From Pseudomonadota bacterium (GTDB lineage: Bacteria; Pseudomonadota; Gammaproteobacteria; Steroidobacterales; Steroidobacteraceae): a stretch of 35,104 nucleotides of DNA. Position numbers and translations under genes: made by a program. Each line of letters starts with the position of its first letter. The stretch's first letter is position 1. The DNA is taken from positions 1-35,104 of the forward strand of contig JAEZCR010000175.1 in NCBI GenBank assembly GCA_023433465.1, in the 5' to 3' direction. Positions 16,787-25,797 of this stretch are shown one piece after another. The notes under the pieces were generated by a model, which saw only the letters and a program-made list of their open reading frames with translations, searched no databases and was not told the origin of the DNA.

Positions 16787-18550
16787 TCAACCGAAGGTGA
16801 ATGAATACGCGTCGACACCCGGGTCGGCGAACTCGATGACGAACTCGCGCTCGGCCACGGGACCCTTCTGCCGCACCAGTTGATAGAGCCGGTGCTCGCG
16901 CACAGTGCCATTGCCGTTCGCGTCCAGGTCCATGCCGGCATCCTTGCCGGGCGGCTTGCCGTCGATGGTCACGCGGAAGCGCACGGGCTTGCCAGCCGAC
17001 GCCGGTCCGAGCACGAGGTGCAGGTCGCGCGCCTTGAAGCGGAACGCGATGCGCCCGGGCGCGCCGGCGAGGCGCGCATGCTCTTTCCCGACCTGCCACG
17101 GGCCTGCGTACGCCCACTGGTTCAGCGCGAGCGATTTCGGAACCGCGTAGCTCTTCATCGCGTCGAGCGCGAACCCCCCGGGCGAGACGAAGTTCTCGGC
17201 CCGTCCGTAGCCCAGGTAGGTTTCCGGCGACGCGACGTTCGCCATGTCCGCGGGGGCGCCGACGCCCTCACCCGCCGCGTCGTCGAGCGGCTCCGGCAGA
17301 TTCGTGGCGCCGGCCTCGGTCAGAAGTTTGCGGATCATGCGTTCCGAGCGCGCGTATTTGCCCTCGCCGAAATGATGTCCGCGGATCTGGCCCTTCGCAT
17401 CGACGAAGTAGTGTGCCGGCCAGAACCGGTTGTTGAACGCCTTCCAGATCCTGAGCTCGCTGTCGAGCGCGACCGGATGACGGATGTCGAACTTCTTCAC
17501 GGCCGCCAGCACGTTGCCGGTGTCCTTTTCGAACGCGAACTCCGGCGAGTGCACGCCCACGATCACGAGGCCCGAGTCCTTGTAGTGGCGGTACCAGGCG
17601 TTCACGTACGGCATCGTGCGCAGGCAATTGATGCAGGAGTAGGCCCAGAAGTCGACCAGCACCACCTTGCCGCGCAGGCCCTCGGTAGTTAGTGGCGGGC
17701 TGTTGAGCCAGCCCGTGGCGCCGGTGAGCGGCGGCATGGGACCTTCGGTCTTCGATGCGCCTTCCGCGCCCTGCGCCGACATCATCATCGCGCCGCCGGC
17801 CGGCGCGGGAGTTTCGGCCGCGCGCATCGCGGTCGGCGCCATGGCCGGCGCCGCGGCGGGCGCCGACTTCTCTCCCCGCACCGTGACGGGCGTCGCCGCG
17901 TAAAGCGCGGGGAACAAGCGCTCGAAATTGCGCAGCTTCGGCAGGTCGTGGATCGCGATGTAGGGCTGTCGCGGGTTGTTGATCATGTAGTCCTGGTGAT
18001 AGGCCTCGGCCTCGTAGAAGGCCTTGAGCGGATCGATCTTCGTGACGATGCGCTTCGGAAACACGCCCGCGGCGTCGAGCTGCTTCACGTACTCGGCGGC
18101 GATTCTTCGCTGGCCCTCGTTCGCGTAGAAGATCGCCGAACGATATTGCGTTCCCACGTCGGGGCCCTGCCGGTTGAGCTGCGTCGGATCGTGCACGACC
18201 GAGAAGAACACCTGCAGGATCTGGCCGTACGTGACCTGCGCGGGATCGAAGACGATGCGCACGGCCTCGGCATGGCCGGTGTCTCCGCGGGTCGTGGCTT
18301 CGTAATTCGCGGTCTGCTTCGAGCCGCCCGAGTAGCCGGACCACACACTCTTCACGCCCTTCACGTGCTGGTACACGCCCTGAACGCCCCAGAAGCAGCC
18401 GCCCGCGAGCACCGCGGTCTCGAGCGGACCGGACTGGGCGCGGTCATCCACCGCCGGCGCGGGAACCCGCACCGCCTTCTCCGCCGCGAAAGTCGACACG
18501 CTCGCGAGCAGCGCGAGCACGGACAGCACCAGGGCCTTCGAATACGGCAT
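16787..18550 (-). CDS. msrA: exported MsrA - thioredoxin - DipZ-C-like (Thioredoxin_10) fusion
   Basis: This 587-residue protein starts at the ATG at 18550 with GAGGAG upstream. A signal peptide covers residues 1-23 (STFAA). MsrA spans about 44-215, with catalytic Cys52 in GGCFWGVQ plus GYSGG, GHAEAVRIVFDP and YHQDYM. An Ala/Pro/Met-rich linker (about 225-275) leads to a redoxin/TlpA-type thioredoxin (about 280-415) with active site CINC (Cys306/Cys309) in WAYSCINCLRTMPYV. The last part (about 440-587; GYGRAENFVSPGG, DLHLVLGP) resembles the carbohydrate-module-like C-terminus of mycobacterial DipZ. The enzyme should reduce methionine-S-sulfoxide in exported proteins with its built-in thioredoxin as reductant. 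Only three cysteines occur in the whole chain. It resembles Neisseria PilB in idea but not in domain order. No DsbD/CcdA electron donor is encoded nearby. Confidence 0.9.
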   Translation of the reverse strand: MPYSKALVLSVLALLASVSTFAAEKAVRVPAPAVDDRAQSGPLETAVLAGGCFWGVQGVYQHVKGVKSVWSGYSGGSKQTANYEATTRGDTGHAEAVRIVFDPAQVTYGQILQVFFSVVHDPTQLNRQGPDVGTQYRSAIFYANEGQRRIAAEYVKQLDAAGVFPKRIVTKIDPLKAFYEAEAYHQDYMINNPRQPYIAIHDLPKLRNFERLFPALYAATPVTVRGEKSAPAAAPAMAPTAMRAAETPAPAGGAMMMSAQGAEGASKTEGPMPPLTGATGWLNSPPLTTEGLRGKVVLVDFWAYSCINCLRTMPYVNAWYRHYKDSGLVIVGVHSPEFAFEKDTGNVLAAVKKFDIRHPVALDSELRIWKAFNNRFWPAHYFVDAKGQIRGHHFGEGKYARSERMIRKLLTEAGATNLPEPLDDAAGEGVGAPADMANVASPETYLGYGRAENFVSPGGFALDAMKSYAVPKSLALNQWAYAGPWQVGKEHARLAGAPGRIAFRFKARDLHLVLGPASAGKPVRFRVTIDGKPPGKDAGMDLDANGNGTVREHRLYQLVRQKGPVAEREFVIEFADPGVDAYSFTFG

Positions 18551-18670
18551 GCATCCTCCTCGGGAAGTCTCTACGCAGGAGACCTGCCATGGGGCTGCAT
18601 TATTGCGGAGGAAGGGGCATCCCTGCCCGGGGCTTCCTTCCCTGGCGAACGGGCGTAACGGATGGGCGAC

Positions 18671-18690
18671 GCGGGCGGCTCGACGCCCGC
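18671..18690 (-). terminator. GC-rich hairpin after the LPMO gene
   Basis: A perfect 7-bp stem (GCGGGCG / CGCCCGC) with a 6-nt loop lies 15 bp past the LPMO stop in the direction of transcription. It lacks a T-run, so termination is uncertain. It also sits in the 155-bp leader of the msrA fusion gene. Confidence 0.3.
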
Positions 18691-18705
18691 GCCGCCGGTT
18701 GCCTC

Positions 18706-20676
18706 TTAGAACGTTCCGGTTTGCGTCCGCGCCACGCCGCCCGTGGTGTAGGCAACGGTCCACGTGTCGCCCGAGGTCGGATGCGCCGTGCCCGTGCCGC
18801 CGAGCTGCGCCGCGAACGTGCGCATCGTCGATGCGTTCAGCGTCTGGCCCGCGGCCAGGGTCCACGTGTACGTCACCGCCGACGCCGTGCTCGAGTTGCT
18901 CTGGGTGATCTGCCCGCCCACGGTGTTGTACTGGCCGCTGTGGCTCACACCGGTCGTGCGCTGCACGACCACCGTCACCGTGAGCGCGGTGATCGGCGCG
19001 GAGTTGCCGAGGCGCACCTGCAGCTCGTTGTACCAGGGACTAGCGCTGGCGACGGCGCTCGTGACGGTCACGCCGTCTCCGCCGGACGCCGAGGGCGTCG
19101 CGCTCACCTGCGTCGACACGCCGCTCTCGCCGCTCGCGTTCACCGCGGTCACGACGTAGTAGTAAGTCGTGCCATTCGTGAGGCCTGTGTTGACGAAGGA
19201 AGTCCCGGACACGTTGGTGGCCACGTTCGTGTACGGACCGCCATTCGTCGTCGAGCGCTTGACGTTGTAGCCGGTCGCCCCGGAGGCCGCGGTCCAGCCC
19301 AGGCTGACCTGCGCATTACCCGGCGTCGCGCCGAGATTCGTCGGCGCTGGCGGAACCGCGCCCGGCACGATCTGCAGGAACGCGCTCGCGAGGTTCGCCG
19401 AGGTCTGCGCATAGACGCGGTTCGCCGTCGCGCTCGCCTGCGGAACGACCTGGTTCTGCGAGTTGAGCACACCGATGCGCACCGCGCCGTTCAACGCGTT
19501 GACCGCATTGGCCAGCGTCACCGGCCACTGTGTCGCGCCGGTGTTCGCCGACGTGATCGTGATGGGTGTCGACGGCCAGAACGCATCCTGGCCCGTGCTC
19601 GAAACGGTGCGCACGTTCACGCGATCGCCCACGACGAGCGTGCGCGGATCGACCGTGAGCGCGCCGAGATCGAACCACGGGTTGGACACGGCCGGCTGAT
19701 GCAGGATCGAGCGCGTCTCCGTATCCGAGGCATTGCCACTGGTCACGAGCAACCTCACGGTGACGTTACCCGATGCCTGCGGCGTACCGAGGTTCAGCGT
19801 CGCCTGCGCGCCGGTCGGATTGGTGATCGAGTACAGCGATGGATTCTCCGATTCCACGCTCCACGAGTACGAGAGATTGCTGCCCACCGACGTGCGGCCG
19901 TCGAGCGCGATCGAACCCGGGCCGGTGAACGTGCTGACGTTCGGATTCAGCGCGATGTTGGCCGTGACCGTCGGCTGCGGCGTGCCCGAGAACTGCGCGT
20001 CGACGCAGCCGTGGAAACGCTCGTACGTGAAGTGATTGCGGCCCCACTCGCCGTAGATCACGTGGCGTCCGGTGCGCGACGGTATCGTGCAGCGCGTCGT
20101 GAACGACTGGTTGGCCTTGTTCGGAATCACGTCGGGATTCGCGTTCGGATTCGCATCGCTGTAGTTGAGCGAACAGAACGGCAGCTCCTCGAAGTCGTTG
20201 AACGACAGCGCCCGTCCGGTCTGCCACACGAAGTCGGGCTTCGTGATCCAGTACTTGAATTCCTGCGTGTCGTCGAAGTGCGGACCCCAGGAGATGTTCC
20301 AGGTGAACGTACGTTGCCCGGACGTCATCGGCACCGTGGGCCAGTCGATGGGCTGGTCCCACACGGTCGCCGCGCCATTCCACGTTTCGGAATTGAATCC
20401 GCACACGTTGGCGCGCGGACCCACGCCCGCGCGGCCCGTGGTGTGCGTGAGCACGCTCATGAAACTGTAACCGGCTTCGAATGGAATGCCCGGCGCGCTG
20501 AACGCGTTGCCGCACACCGGATACTGCGCGGTGCCATTGGCCACCTGATCCGGCTTGGTGATGGCGCCGCAGAACCAGTTGCGCGCGGGTGGATCCTGGA
20601 TCAGTCCATGCGAGAGCGCCGTCATGGGCAGAAACGCAAGGACGCAGGCAATCGAACGAAATGCGCCGATTCTCAT
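18706..20676 (-). CDS. secreted AA10 lytic polysaccharide monooxygenase with GbpA2-like, Fn3 and C-terminal binding modules
   Basis: This 656-residue protein starts at the ATG at 20676 with AGGGAG upstream. A signal peptide (1-22, ending ALS) leaves His23 as the mature N-terminus, as copper-dependent LPMOs require. The AA10 domain runs to about 230. It has FCG near the start, the second histidine-brace residue His133 in GPHFDDTQEF, then KYWITKPDF as in chitin-active CBP21-type enzymes. A PKD/Ig-like stretch (about 238-325), a GbpA domain-2-like module (about 331-438), an Fn3 domain (about 443-528, GTTYYYVVTAVN) and a C-terminal beta-sandwich (about 535-656) follow. The last resembles carbohydrate-binding modules of secreted glycanases. 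It oxidatively cleaves chitin or cellulose; which one cannot be read here. No chitinase or cellulase lies nearby. Confidence 0.88.
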   Translation of the reverse strand: MRIGAFRSIACVLAFLPMTALSHGLIQDPPARNWFCGAITKPDQVANGTAQYPVCGNAFSAPGIPFEAGYSFMSVLTHTTGRAGVGPRANVCGFNSETWNGAATVWDQPIDWPTVPMTSGQRTFTWNISWGPHFDDTQEFKYWITKPDFVWQTGRALSFNDFEELPFCSLNYSDANPNANPDVIPNKANQSFTTRCTIPSRTGRHVIYGEWGRNHFTYERFHGCVDAQFSGTPQPTVTANIALNPNVSTFTGPGSIALDGRTSVGSNLSYSWSVESENPSLYSITNPTGAQATLNLGTPQASGNVTVRLLVTSGNASDTETRSILHQPAVSNPWFDLGALTVDPRTLVVGDRVNVRTVSSTGQDAFWPSTPITITSANTGATQWPVTLANAVNALNGAVRIGVLNSQNQVVPQASATANRVYAQTSANLASAFLQIVPGAVPPAPTNLGATPGNAQVSLGWTAASGATGYNVKRSTTNGGPYTNVATNVSGTSFVNTGLTNGTTYYYVVTAVNASGESGVSTQVSATPSASGGDGVTVTSAVASASPWYNELQVRLGNSAPITALTVTVVVQRTTGVSHSGQYNTVGGQITQSNSSTASAVTYTWTLAAGQTLNASTMRTFAAQLGGTGTAHPTSGDTWTVAYTTGGVARTQTGTF

Positions 20677-20870
20677 AAATACTCCCTTATCCAAGGAATC
20701 CGCGAAGTGAAGTGACCGCGCAGCGTTACGCGGACGAACGCATGTTAGGCACGCGAAAAGCGGCAAATCACTCTCGGTTTTCCACCGGACAACGTTGTCA
20801 GCGCGCATTCGGCGCGAGCGCGCGTCCTGCTGAAGAAATCGACGGCAACGCGCAACGGGTTCTTCCGCGC

Positions 20871-20919
20871 GGGACACGTGCGGCGCAACGGGGACAGCCG
20901 ATCCGGGACATGCGGGACA
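20871..20919. repeat. four direct GGGACA hexamers upstream of the LPMO gene
   Basis: GGGACA occurs at 20871, 20891, 20905 and 20914 in the gap between kup and the LPMO gene. The first is about 195 bp upstream of the LPMO start on that gene's strand, where the repeats read TGTCCC. Spacings are 20, 14 and 9 nt. They could be regulator-binding repeats or chance. Confidence 0.25.
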
Positions 20920-20952
20920 ATGCACCGCAGCGCGGCGCCCTAGCTACCGAGG

Positions 20953-22830
20953 CTACAGTTCGATGTCGGTGGCGAGCACGACCACGCCGCGCGCCGGCAT
21001 GCGGAAGAACTCCGCCGCCTGCGCGCTGCGGCGCTGCAAGTAGGCGAATGCGCGCGACTTCAGGCCCGCGATGCCAGGCCGTGGCCGCGCACGCACCAGG
21101 TGCCATCCGAGGAAGAACGACGAGTCCCCTGAGAACACGTCGAGCCCCTGGCGACGCGCGGCGCGCAGCGCTTCGCCTATATCCGGGGTTTCCATGAAAC
21201 CAAACCGCGCACGCATGTCGTACACGCCGGGATGCAGCTCGGTGAAGGCCACTCGGGTCGCGGCATCCGCGCGAGGCTGGCGCTGGAATTCGAGATGCAG
21301 GATCACGATCCGGTCGTGGCACACCTTGTTGTGCTCGAGATTGCGCAGCAGCGCGGTGGGCACGAAGCCGGATTGGCTGACGAGGAAGACGGCGGTACCC
21401 GGGACCCGCGTGGCCACCCCCGACAGCAGTTCGGGCAGTTTCGCGATGGGCACCGCGCGCAGCTCGAGCTCGGATCGCAGCGCCTGGCGGCCATCTCGCC
21501 AGGTCACGAAGATCGCGAACATGGTTGCCGCGATCGCGAGCGGCACCCATCCGCCATCGTCGATCTTGGTGAAGTTTCCCATCACGAACGCAAGATCGAC
21601 GAGCAGCAGAGATCCGAACAGCGCGCCGGTGCGTTGCCACGACCATTTCCAGATCGCACGGGCGACCAGCGCGCCCAACAAAGTGGTGATCAACATCGTG
21701 CCGACCACGGAGGCGCCATATGCCGCCGACAACGCGCTCGAGCTGCCGAACCCGATGACGAACATCACCACCGCGACGAACATGAACAGGTTCGCCGCCG
21801 GCACGTAGATCTGCCCGACCGTCGTGGCGCTCGTCTGCAACACCCGCACGCGTGGCAACAGGTCGAGCTGCACTGCCTCCCGTGTCACCGAGAACGCGCC
21901 GGAGATCGTCGCCTGCGACGCGATGACCGTCGCGGCGGTCGCCAGCAGCACGAGCGCCGGCAACAATCCGGGCGGCGCGAGCCCATAGAACGGATGGGCG
22001 ATCGCGTGGCCGGACGACAGCAGCAGCGCACCCTGGCCGAAGTAGTTGATCACGAGCGCGGGCCACACGAGCACCAGCCACGCGAGACGCACGGGACGTT
22101 TGCCGAAATGGCCCATGTCGGCGTACAGCGCTTCGGCTCCCGTCACGGCGAGGAACACCGCGCCCACGATGACGAGCGAAAGACCGGGATGCGTCGCGAA
22201 CAGCTTCAACGCGTACCAGGGATTCAGCGCCGCGAGCACGCGCGGAGCGTGGACGATCTCGATACCACCCAGCACGGCCAACGTCGCGAACCACAGGATC
22301 ATCACCGGCCCGAACAGGCGTCCAACGCGCTCGGTGCCGCGACGCTGGATCGCGAACAACACCGCGATCACGGCCAGCGTCACTGGTAACACTGCGTTGC
22401 GGAATTGCGGATCCAGGATTTCGAGACCCTCGACCGCCGACAACACCGAGATGGCGGGCGTGATCAACGCGTCGCAATAGAAGAGCGCCGCCCCCAGCAC
22501 GCCCAGCGCGACCGCGCGCCGCACCCACGGCTCGGCGCTGCCGAAGTGCCTCTGGACAAGCGCGACCAGCGACAGGATGCCGCCCTCGCCCTCGTTGTCG
22601 GCGCGCATGATCACGGCGAGATATTTGACGCTCACGACAATGGCGAGCGTCCAGAAGATGAGCGACAGCAGTCCTAACACCGTCGCCTCGTCGCCGGGGT
22701 GATAGTCCGCGGCACCCAGCGATTCCTTGAATGCATAGAGAGGACTCGTTCCGATGTCACCGAACACGACGCCGATGGCGCCGATGAACGCGGGTCCCAA
22801 AGCCTGCTGAGCCTTCATGAAGGCGCGCAT
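20953..22830 (-). CDS. kup: Kup-family K+/H+ symporter
   Basis: This 625-residue protein matches E. coli Kup in length (622). The N-terminus carries the family signature GAIGVVFGDIGTSPLYAFKES. About twelve membrane segments fill residues 12-440, with NEGEGGILSL, YCDALITPAISVLSAVEGL and ALYADMGHFGKRP as further hallmarks. A soluble C-terminal domain contains the characteristic GTAVFLVS and PTALLRNLEHNKV. The function is low-affinity potassium uptake driven by protons at the inner membrane. The frame is open further upstream; I chose the ATG at 22830, and another at 22818 is almost as good because neither has a strong ribosome binding site. It is divergent from ybaL across about 190 bp. Confidence 0.93.
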   Translation of the reverse strand: MRAFMKAQQALGPAFIGAIGVVFGDIGTSPLYAFKESLGAADYHPGDEATVLGLLSLIFWTLAIVVSVKYLAVIMRADNEGEGGILSLVALVQRHFGSAEPWVRRAVALGVLGAALFYCDALITPAISVLSAVEGLEILDPQFRNAVLPVTLAVIAVLFAIQRRGTERVGRLFGPVMILWFATLAVLGGIEIVHAPRVLAALNPWYALKLFATHPGLSLVIVGAVFLAVTGAEALYADMGHFGKRPVRLAWLVLVWPALVINYFGQGALLLSSGHAIAHPFYGLAPPGLLPALVLLATAATVIASQATISGAFSVTREAVQLDLLPRVRVLQTSATTVGQIYVPAANLFMFVAVVMFVIGFGSSSALSAAYGASVVGTMLITTLLGALVARAIWKWSWQRTGALFGSLLLVDLAFVMGNFTKIDDGGWVPLAIAATMFAIFVTWRDGRQALRSELELRAVPIAKLPELLSGVATRVPGTAVFLVSQSGFVPTALLRNLEHNKVCHDRIVILHLEFQRQPRADAATRVAFTELHPGVYDMRARFGFMETPDIGEALRAARRQGLDVFSGDSSFFLGWHLVRARPRPGIAGLKSRAFAYLQRRSAQAAEFFRMPARGVVVLATDIEL

Positions 22831-23020
22831 TCTAAGCCCGCGCGAGGGCGGTTTCGGGCCGTGTCGACCTCGGCCCGCGTATGCCCATGGATTGCCGCGG
22901 AACTTAGCTAGTCGGACGACGCCGATGCGCGCCGCCACTTGCATTTTCTGAAATTCGCGAGATCGCCCCCGCGAGTCGATCGCCGTGCAGCTTTACCACG
23001 GTTTTCGGTACTCTGCGGCC

Positions 23021-24787
23021 ATGCTCGAGGAGTTGCACGACACGCCGCTGATCGCGATGCTGGCCATCGCATTCGTGCTCGCATTGCTGTTCGGATTGCT
23101 GGCGAGCGCGCTCAAGGTGTCGCCCATCGTGGGCTACCTGGTCGCCGGCATCGCCGTCGGGCCTTTCACCCCCGGCTTCGTGGCCGATCCGCGCATTGCG
23201 AGCCAGCTCGCGGAAATCGGCGTGATCCTGCTGATGTTCGGCGTCGGCCTGCACTTCTCTATCAAGGATCTCAGGGCGGTCAGATTGATAGCCCTGCCCG
23301 GCGCCGTCGCACAGATCGTGACCGCCACGGCCATCGGGGCGGGGATCGCCCACCTCTGGGGATGGTCGTTCGGCCAGGGACTGGTCTTCGGACTCTCGCT
23401 CTCGGTGGCCAGCACCGTCGTGCTTCTACGCGCGCTCGAGGAACGCAACGCGCTTCAGTCCTCGGAAGGCAAGATCGCGGTCGGCTGGCTGATCGTCGAA
23501 GACCTCGCGATGGTGCTGGCGTTGGTCCTCCTGCCCGCGCTGGCTCCCGCGCTCGGCGGCGATACCTCGGGCATCCGGGTTCCGGTGACCGCCTCGTCCA
23601 CCTGGCTCACCCTCGTGCTCACGATGTTCAAGGTCACGGTGTTCGTGGTGCTGGCGCTCGTGGTCGGCACCCGGGTCTTGCCGTGGCTGCTGATGCGCGT
23701 CACGCATACCGGATCGCGCGAGCTGTTCACGCTGTGCGTGCTCGCGATCGCGCTCGGCATTGCATACGGCTCGTCGGCCGCGTTCGGCGTGTCGTTCGCG
23801 CTGGGCGCGTTCTTCGCGGGCGTCATCCTTTCCGAGTCCGAACTCTCCCACCAGGCCGGTAACGATTCGCTACCACTCAAGGACGCGTTCGCGGTGCTGT
23901 TCTTCGTGTCGGTGGGCATGTTGTTCGACCCGGGCATCATGATCCGCGAACCGCTCGCGGTGCTCGCGGTCCTGGCCGTGATCATGGTGGGCAAGTCGCT
24001 CGCGGCATTCCTGATCGTGCTGGCGTTCCGCCATCCGCTGCGCACCGCGCTCACCGTTTCGGCGAGCCTGGCGCAGATCGGCGAGTTCTCGTTCATCCTC
24101 GTGGGACTCGGCATGACGCTCGGACTGCTGCCGCCCGAAGGCCGTGACCTCATCCTGGCCGGCGCGTTGCTGTCGATCGCGCTCAACCCGATAACGTTCG
24201 CCGGCATCGCGCCCATGACGCGGTTCTTTCATTCCTATCCACGGCTGCTCGCGTTGCTCGAACGGCGCGGCGCCGAGCGGCACCGCACACCCGTGGCAAA
24301 CGCGTTCGCGCTGCGCGACCACGCGATCGTCGTCGGCTACGGCCGCGTCGGCGGCGCGATCGGTCCTGTGCTGCACGAGCAGGGATTGCCGTTCGCGGTG
24401 ATCGAACGCGACCACATCATGCTCGCCACCGCGCAGTCGCAGTCCGTGCCCACCGTGGAAGGCGACGCCTCCTCGCCCGCCATCCTGCGCGCGGCGGGCA
24501 TCGCGCACGCACGCCTGCTCGTGGTCGCGACGCCGGACAGTTTCCAGGCACGCCGCATCGTCGAGGTCGCGCGCGCGCTCAATCCCACCGTCGACATCGT
24601 CGTGCGCACGCACAAGGAAAGCGAGTTCGAGAAGCTCGAGCAACTCGGTGTCGGGCGTGTCGTGATGGGCGAACGCGAGCTCGCGCGCGGGATGCTCGAA
24701 TATTCGCTGCGCAGCCTGGGCGTGCCGCCCGAGCGGGCGCGCGCAGTCGCGGGGCGCGATACGCAGGTCAACCCGGAAGGTACCTAG
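23021..24787 (+). CDS. ybaL: YbaL/KefB-type CPA2 cation:proton antiporter with RCK_N domain
   Basis: This 588-residue protein starts at the ATG at 23021. A GTG at 22985 is in frame, but similarity to YbaL begins with the HDTPLI segment right after 23021. The antiporter part (about residues 8-390) has some twelve membrane segments with VGYLVAGIAVGPFTPGFVAD and GVILLMFGVGLHFSIKDL, close to the YbaL signature. A cytoplasmic RCK_N nucleotide-binding domain follows at about 415-535 with GYGRVGGAIG, the Rossmann loop. In the family these are K+ efflux or cation/proton antiporters gated by cytoplasmic ligands. Next to kup and corA it forms a run of cation transporters. The substrate ion is inferred, not proven. 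Confidence 0.88.
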   Translation: MLEELHDTPLIAMLAIAFVLALLFGLLASALKVSPIVGYLVAGIAVGPFTPGFVADPRIASQLAEIGVILLMFGVGLHFSIKDLRAVRLIALPGAVAQIVTATAIGAGIAHLWGWSFGQGLVFGLSLSVASTVVLLRALEERNALQSSEGKIAVGWLIVEDLAMVLALVLLPALAPALGGDTSGIRVPVTASSTWLTLVLTMFKVTVFVVLALVVGTRVLPWLLMRVTHTGSRELFTLCVLAIALGIAYGSSAAFGVSFALGAFFAGVILSESELSHQAGNDSLPLKDAFAVLFFVSVGMLFDPGIMIREPLAVLAVLAVIMVGKSLAAFLIVLAFRHPLRTALTVSASLAQIGEFSFILVGLGMTLGLLPPEGRDLILAGALLSIALNPITFAGIAPMTRFFHSYPRLLALLERRGAERHRTPVANAFALRDHAIVVGYGRVGGAIGPVLHEQGLPFAVIERDHIMLATAQSQSVPTVEGDASSPAILRAAGIAHARLLVVATPDSFQARRIVEVARALNPTVDIVVRTHKESEFEKLEQLGVGRVVMGERELARGMLEYSLRSLGVPPERARAVAGRDTQVNPEGT

Positions 24788-24825
24788 TGTTCGCCGCGGT
24801 AGTTCGAACGAAGGGGTAGTCCACC

Positions 24826-25794
24826 ATGCTGATCAGCTGCGTTGCATACAAGGACGGCAAGAAGCTCGCCGACATCCCCGTCGAGCAAATCCGCGACTAC
24901 GTGAATCAGCCGGGCATCCTGGTCTGGGTCGCGTTGCGCGATCCGGACGCCGACACGCTCGCGCACATGCAGGCGCAGTTCGGACTGCACTCTCTCGCCG
25001 TCGAGGATGCGCGCCATGGACATCAGCGTCCCAAGATCGAGGACTACGGCGATTCGCTGTTCGCCGTGTTGCACGTGGTCGAGCCCGGCGAGGACGAGTT
25101 CCGCACGGGAGAAGTCGCCGTATTCGCCGGCCGCAACTACATCCTGACCGTGCGCAGCCAGGCCGAGCGCGGTTTCCAGGACGTGCGCGCGCGCTGCGAG
25201 CGCGAGCCCGAACTACTGCGCATCGGTTCGGGGTTCGTGCTGTACGCGCTCATCGACGCGATCGTCGACCGCTACTTCCCGCTGCTCGATTCGCTCGAGG
25301 AGGAACTCGACCGGGTCGAGGAGCGCCTGTTCGTCGCCGACAGCTCGCCACGCGCGAATATCCAGGCGCTCTACGAGCTCAAGAACCGGCTGACGACGGT
25401 CAAACACGCGGTGGGTCCGCTGCTCGAGGCCATCTCGACCCTGTCGGGCGCGCGAGTGCCGGCGCTGTGCGCGGACCTGCGTGAATACTTCCGCGATATC
25501 TACGACCACCTGCTGCGCCTCAACACCGCGATCGAGTCCATCCGCGATTCGGTCGTCACCGCGATCTCGGTGAACCTCTCGATGGTTTCGCTGCAGGAGA
25601 ACGAAACCATGAAACGCCTGGCGGCCTACGCCGCCCTGATCGGCGTGCCCACCCTGATCGCCGGCATCTACGGCATGAACTTCCAGCACATGCCGGAGCT
25701 CTCGTGGAAGTACGGCTACCTCGCGGCCATCGCCGCGATGGTGGGTGTGGACCTGTACATCTTCTTCCGGCTGCGCAAGGCCGGATGGTTGTGA
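24826..25794 (+). CDS. corA: CorA-family magnesium/cobalt transporter
   Basis: This 322-residue protein has AAGGGG about ten bases before its ATG. A large N-terminal cytoplasmic domain (about 1-240) includes LAVEDARHGHQRPKIEDYGDS and the long stalk helix with LDRVEERLF and ELKNRLTTVKHAV. Two C-terminal membrane helices follow. The signature YGMNFQHMPEL, with Gly283-Met284-Asn285, sits at the end of the first, and the short basic tail FRLRKAGWL comes after the second. This is the standard CorA pentameric channel subunit for Mg2+ uptake, which also passes Co2+/Ni2+. It lies 38 bp after ybaL and may be co-transcribed with it. Confidence 0.94.
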   Translation: MLISCVAYKDGKKLADIPVEQIRDYVNQPGILVWVALRDPDADTLAHMQAQFGLHSLAVEDARHGHQRPKIEDYGDSLFAVLHVVEPGEDEFRTGEVAVFAGRNYILTVRSQAERGFQDVRARCEREPELLRIGSGFVLYALIDAIVDRYFPLLDSLEEELDRVEERLFVADSSPRANIQALYELKNRLTTVKHAVGPLLEAISTLSGARVPALCADLREYFRDIYDHLLRLNTAIESIRDSVVTAISVNLSMVSLQENETMKRLAAYAALIGVPTLIAGIYGMNFQHMPELSWKYGYLAAIAAMVGVDLYIFFRLRKAGWL

Positions 25795-25797
25795 GGG

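Noticed and set aside
18589..20715. Very long open frame on the plus strand opposite the LPMO gene
   Set aside because: It is Arg/His/Val-rich with no domain signature, and it lies antisense to a protein with clear motifs. Long antisense frames are common in GC-rich DNA.
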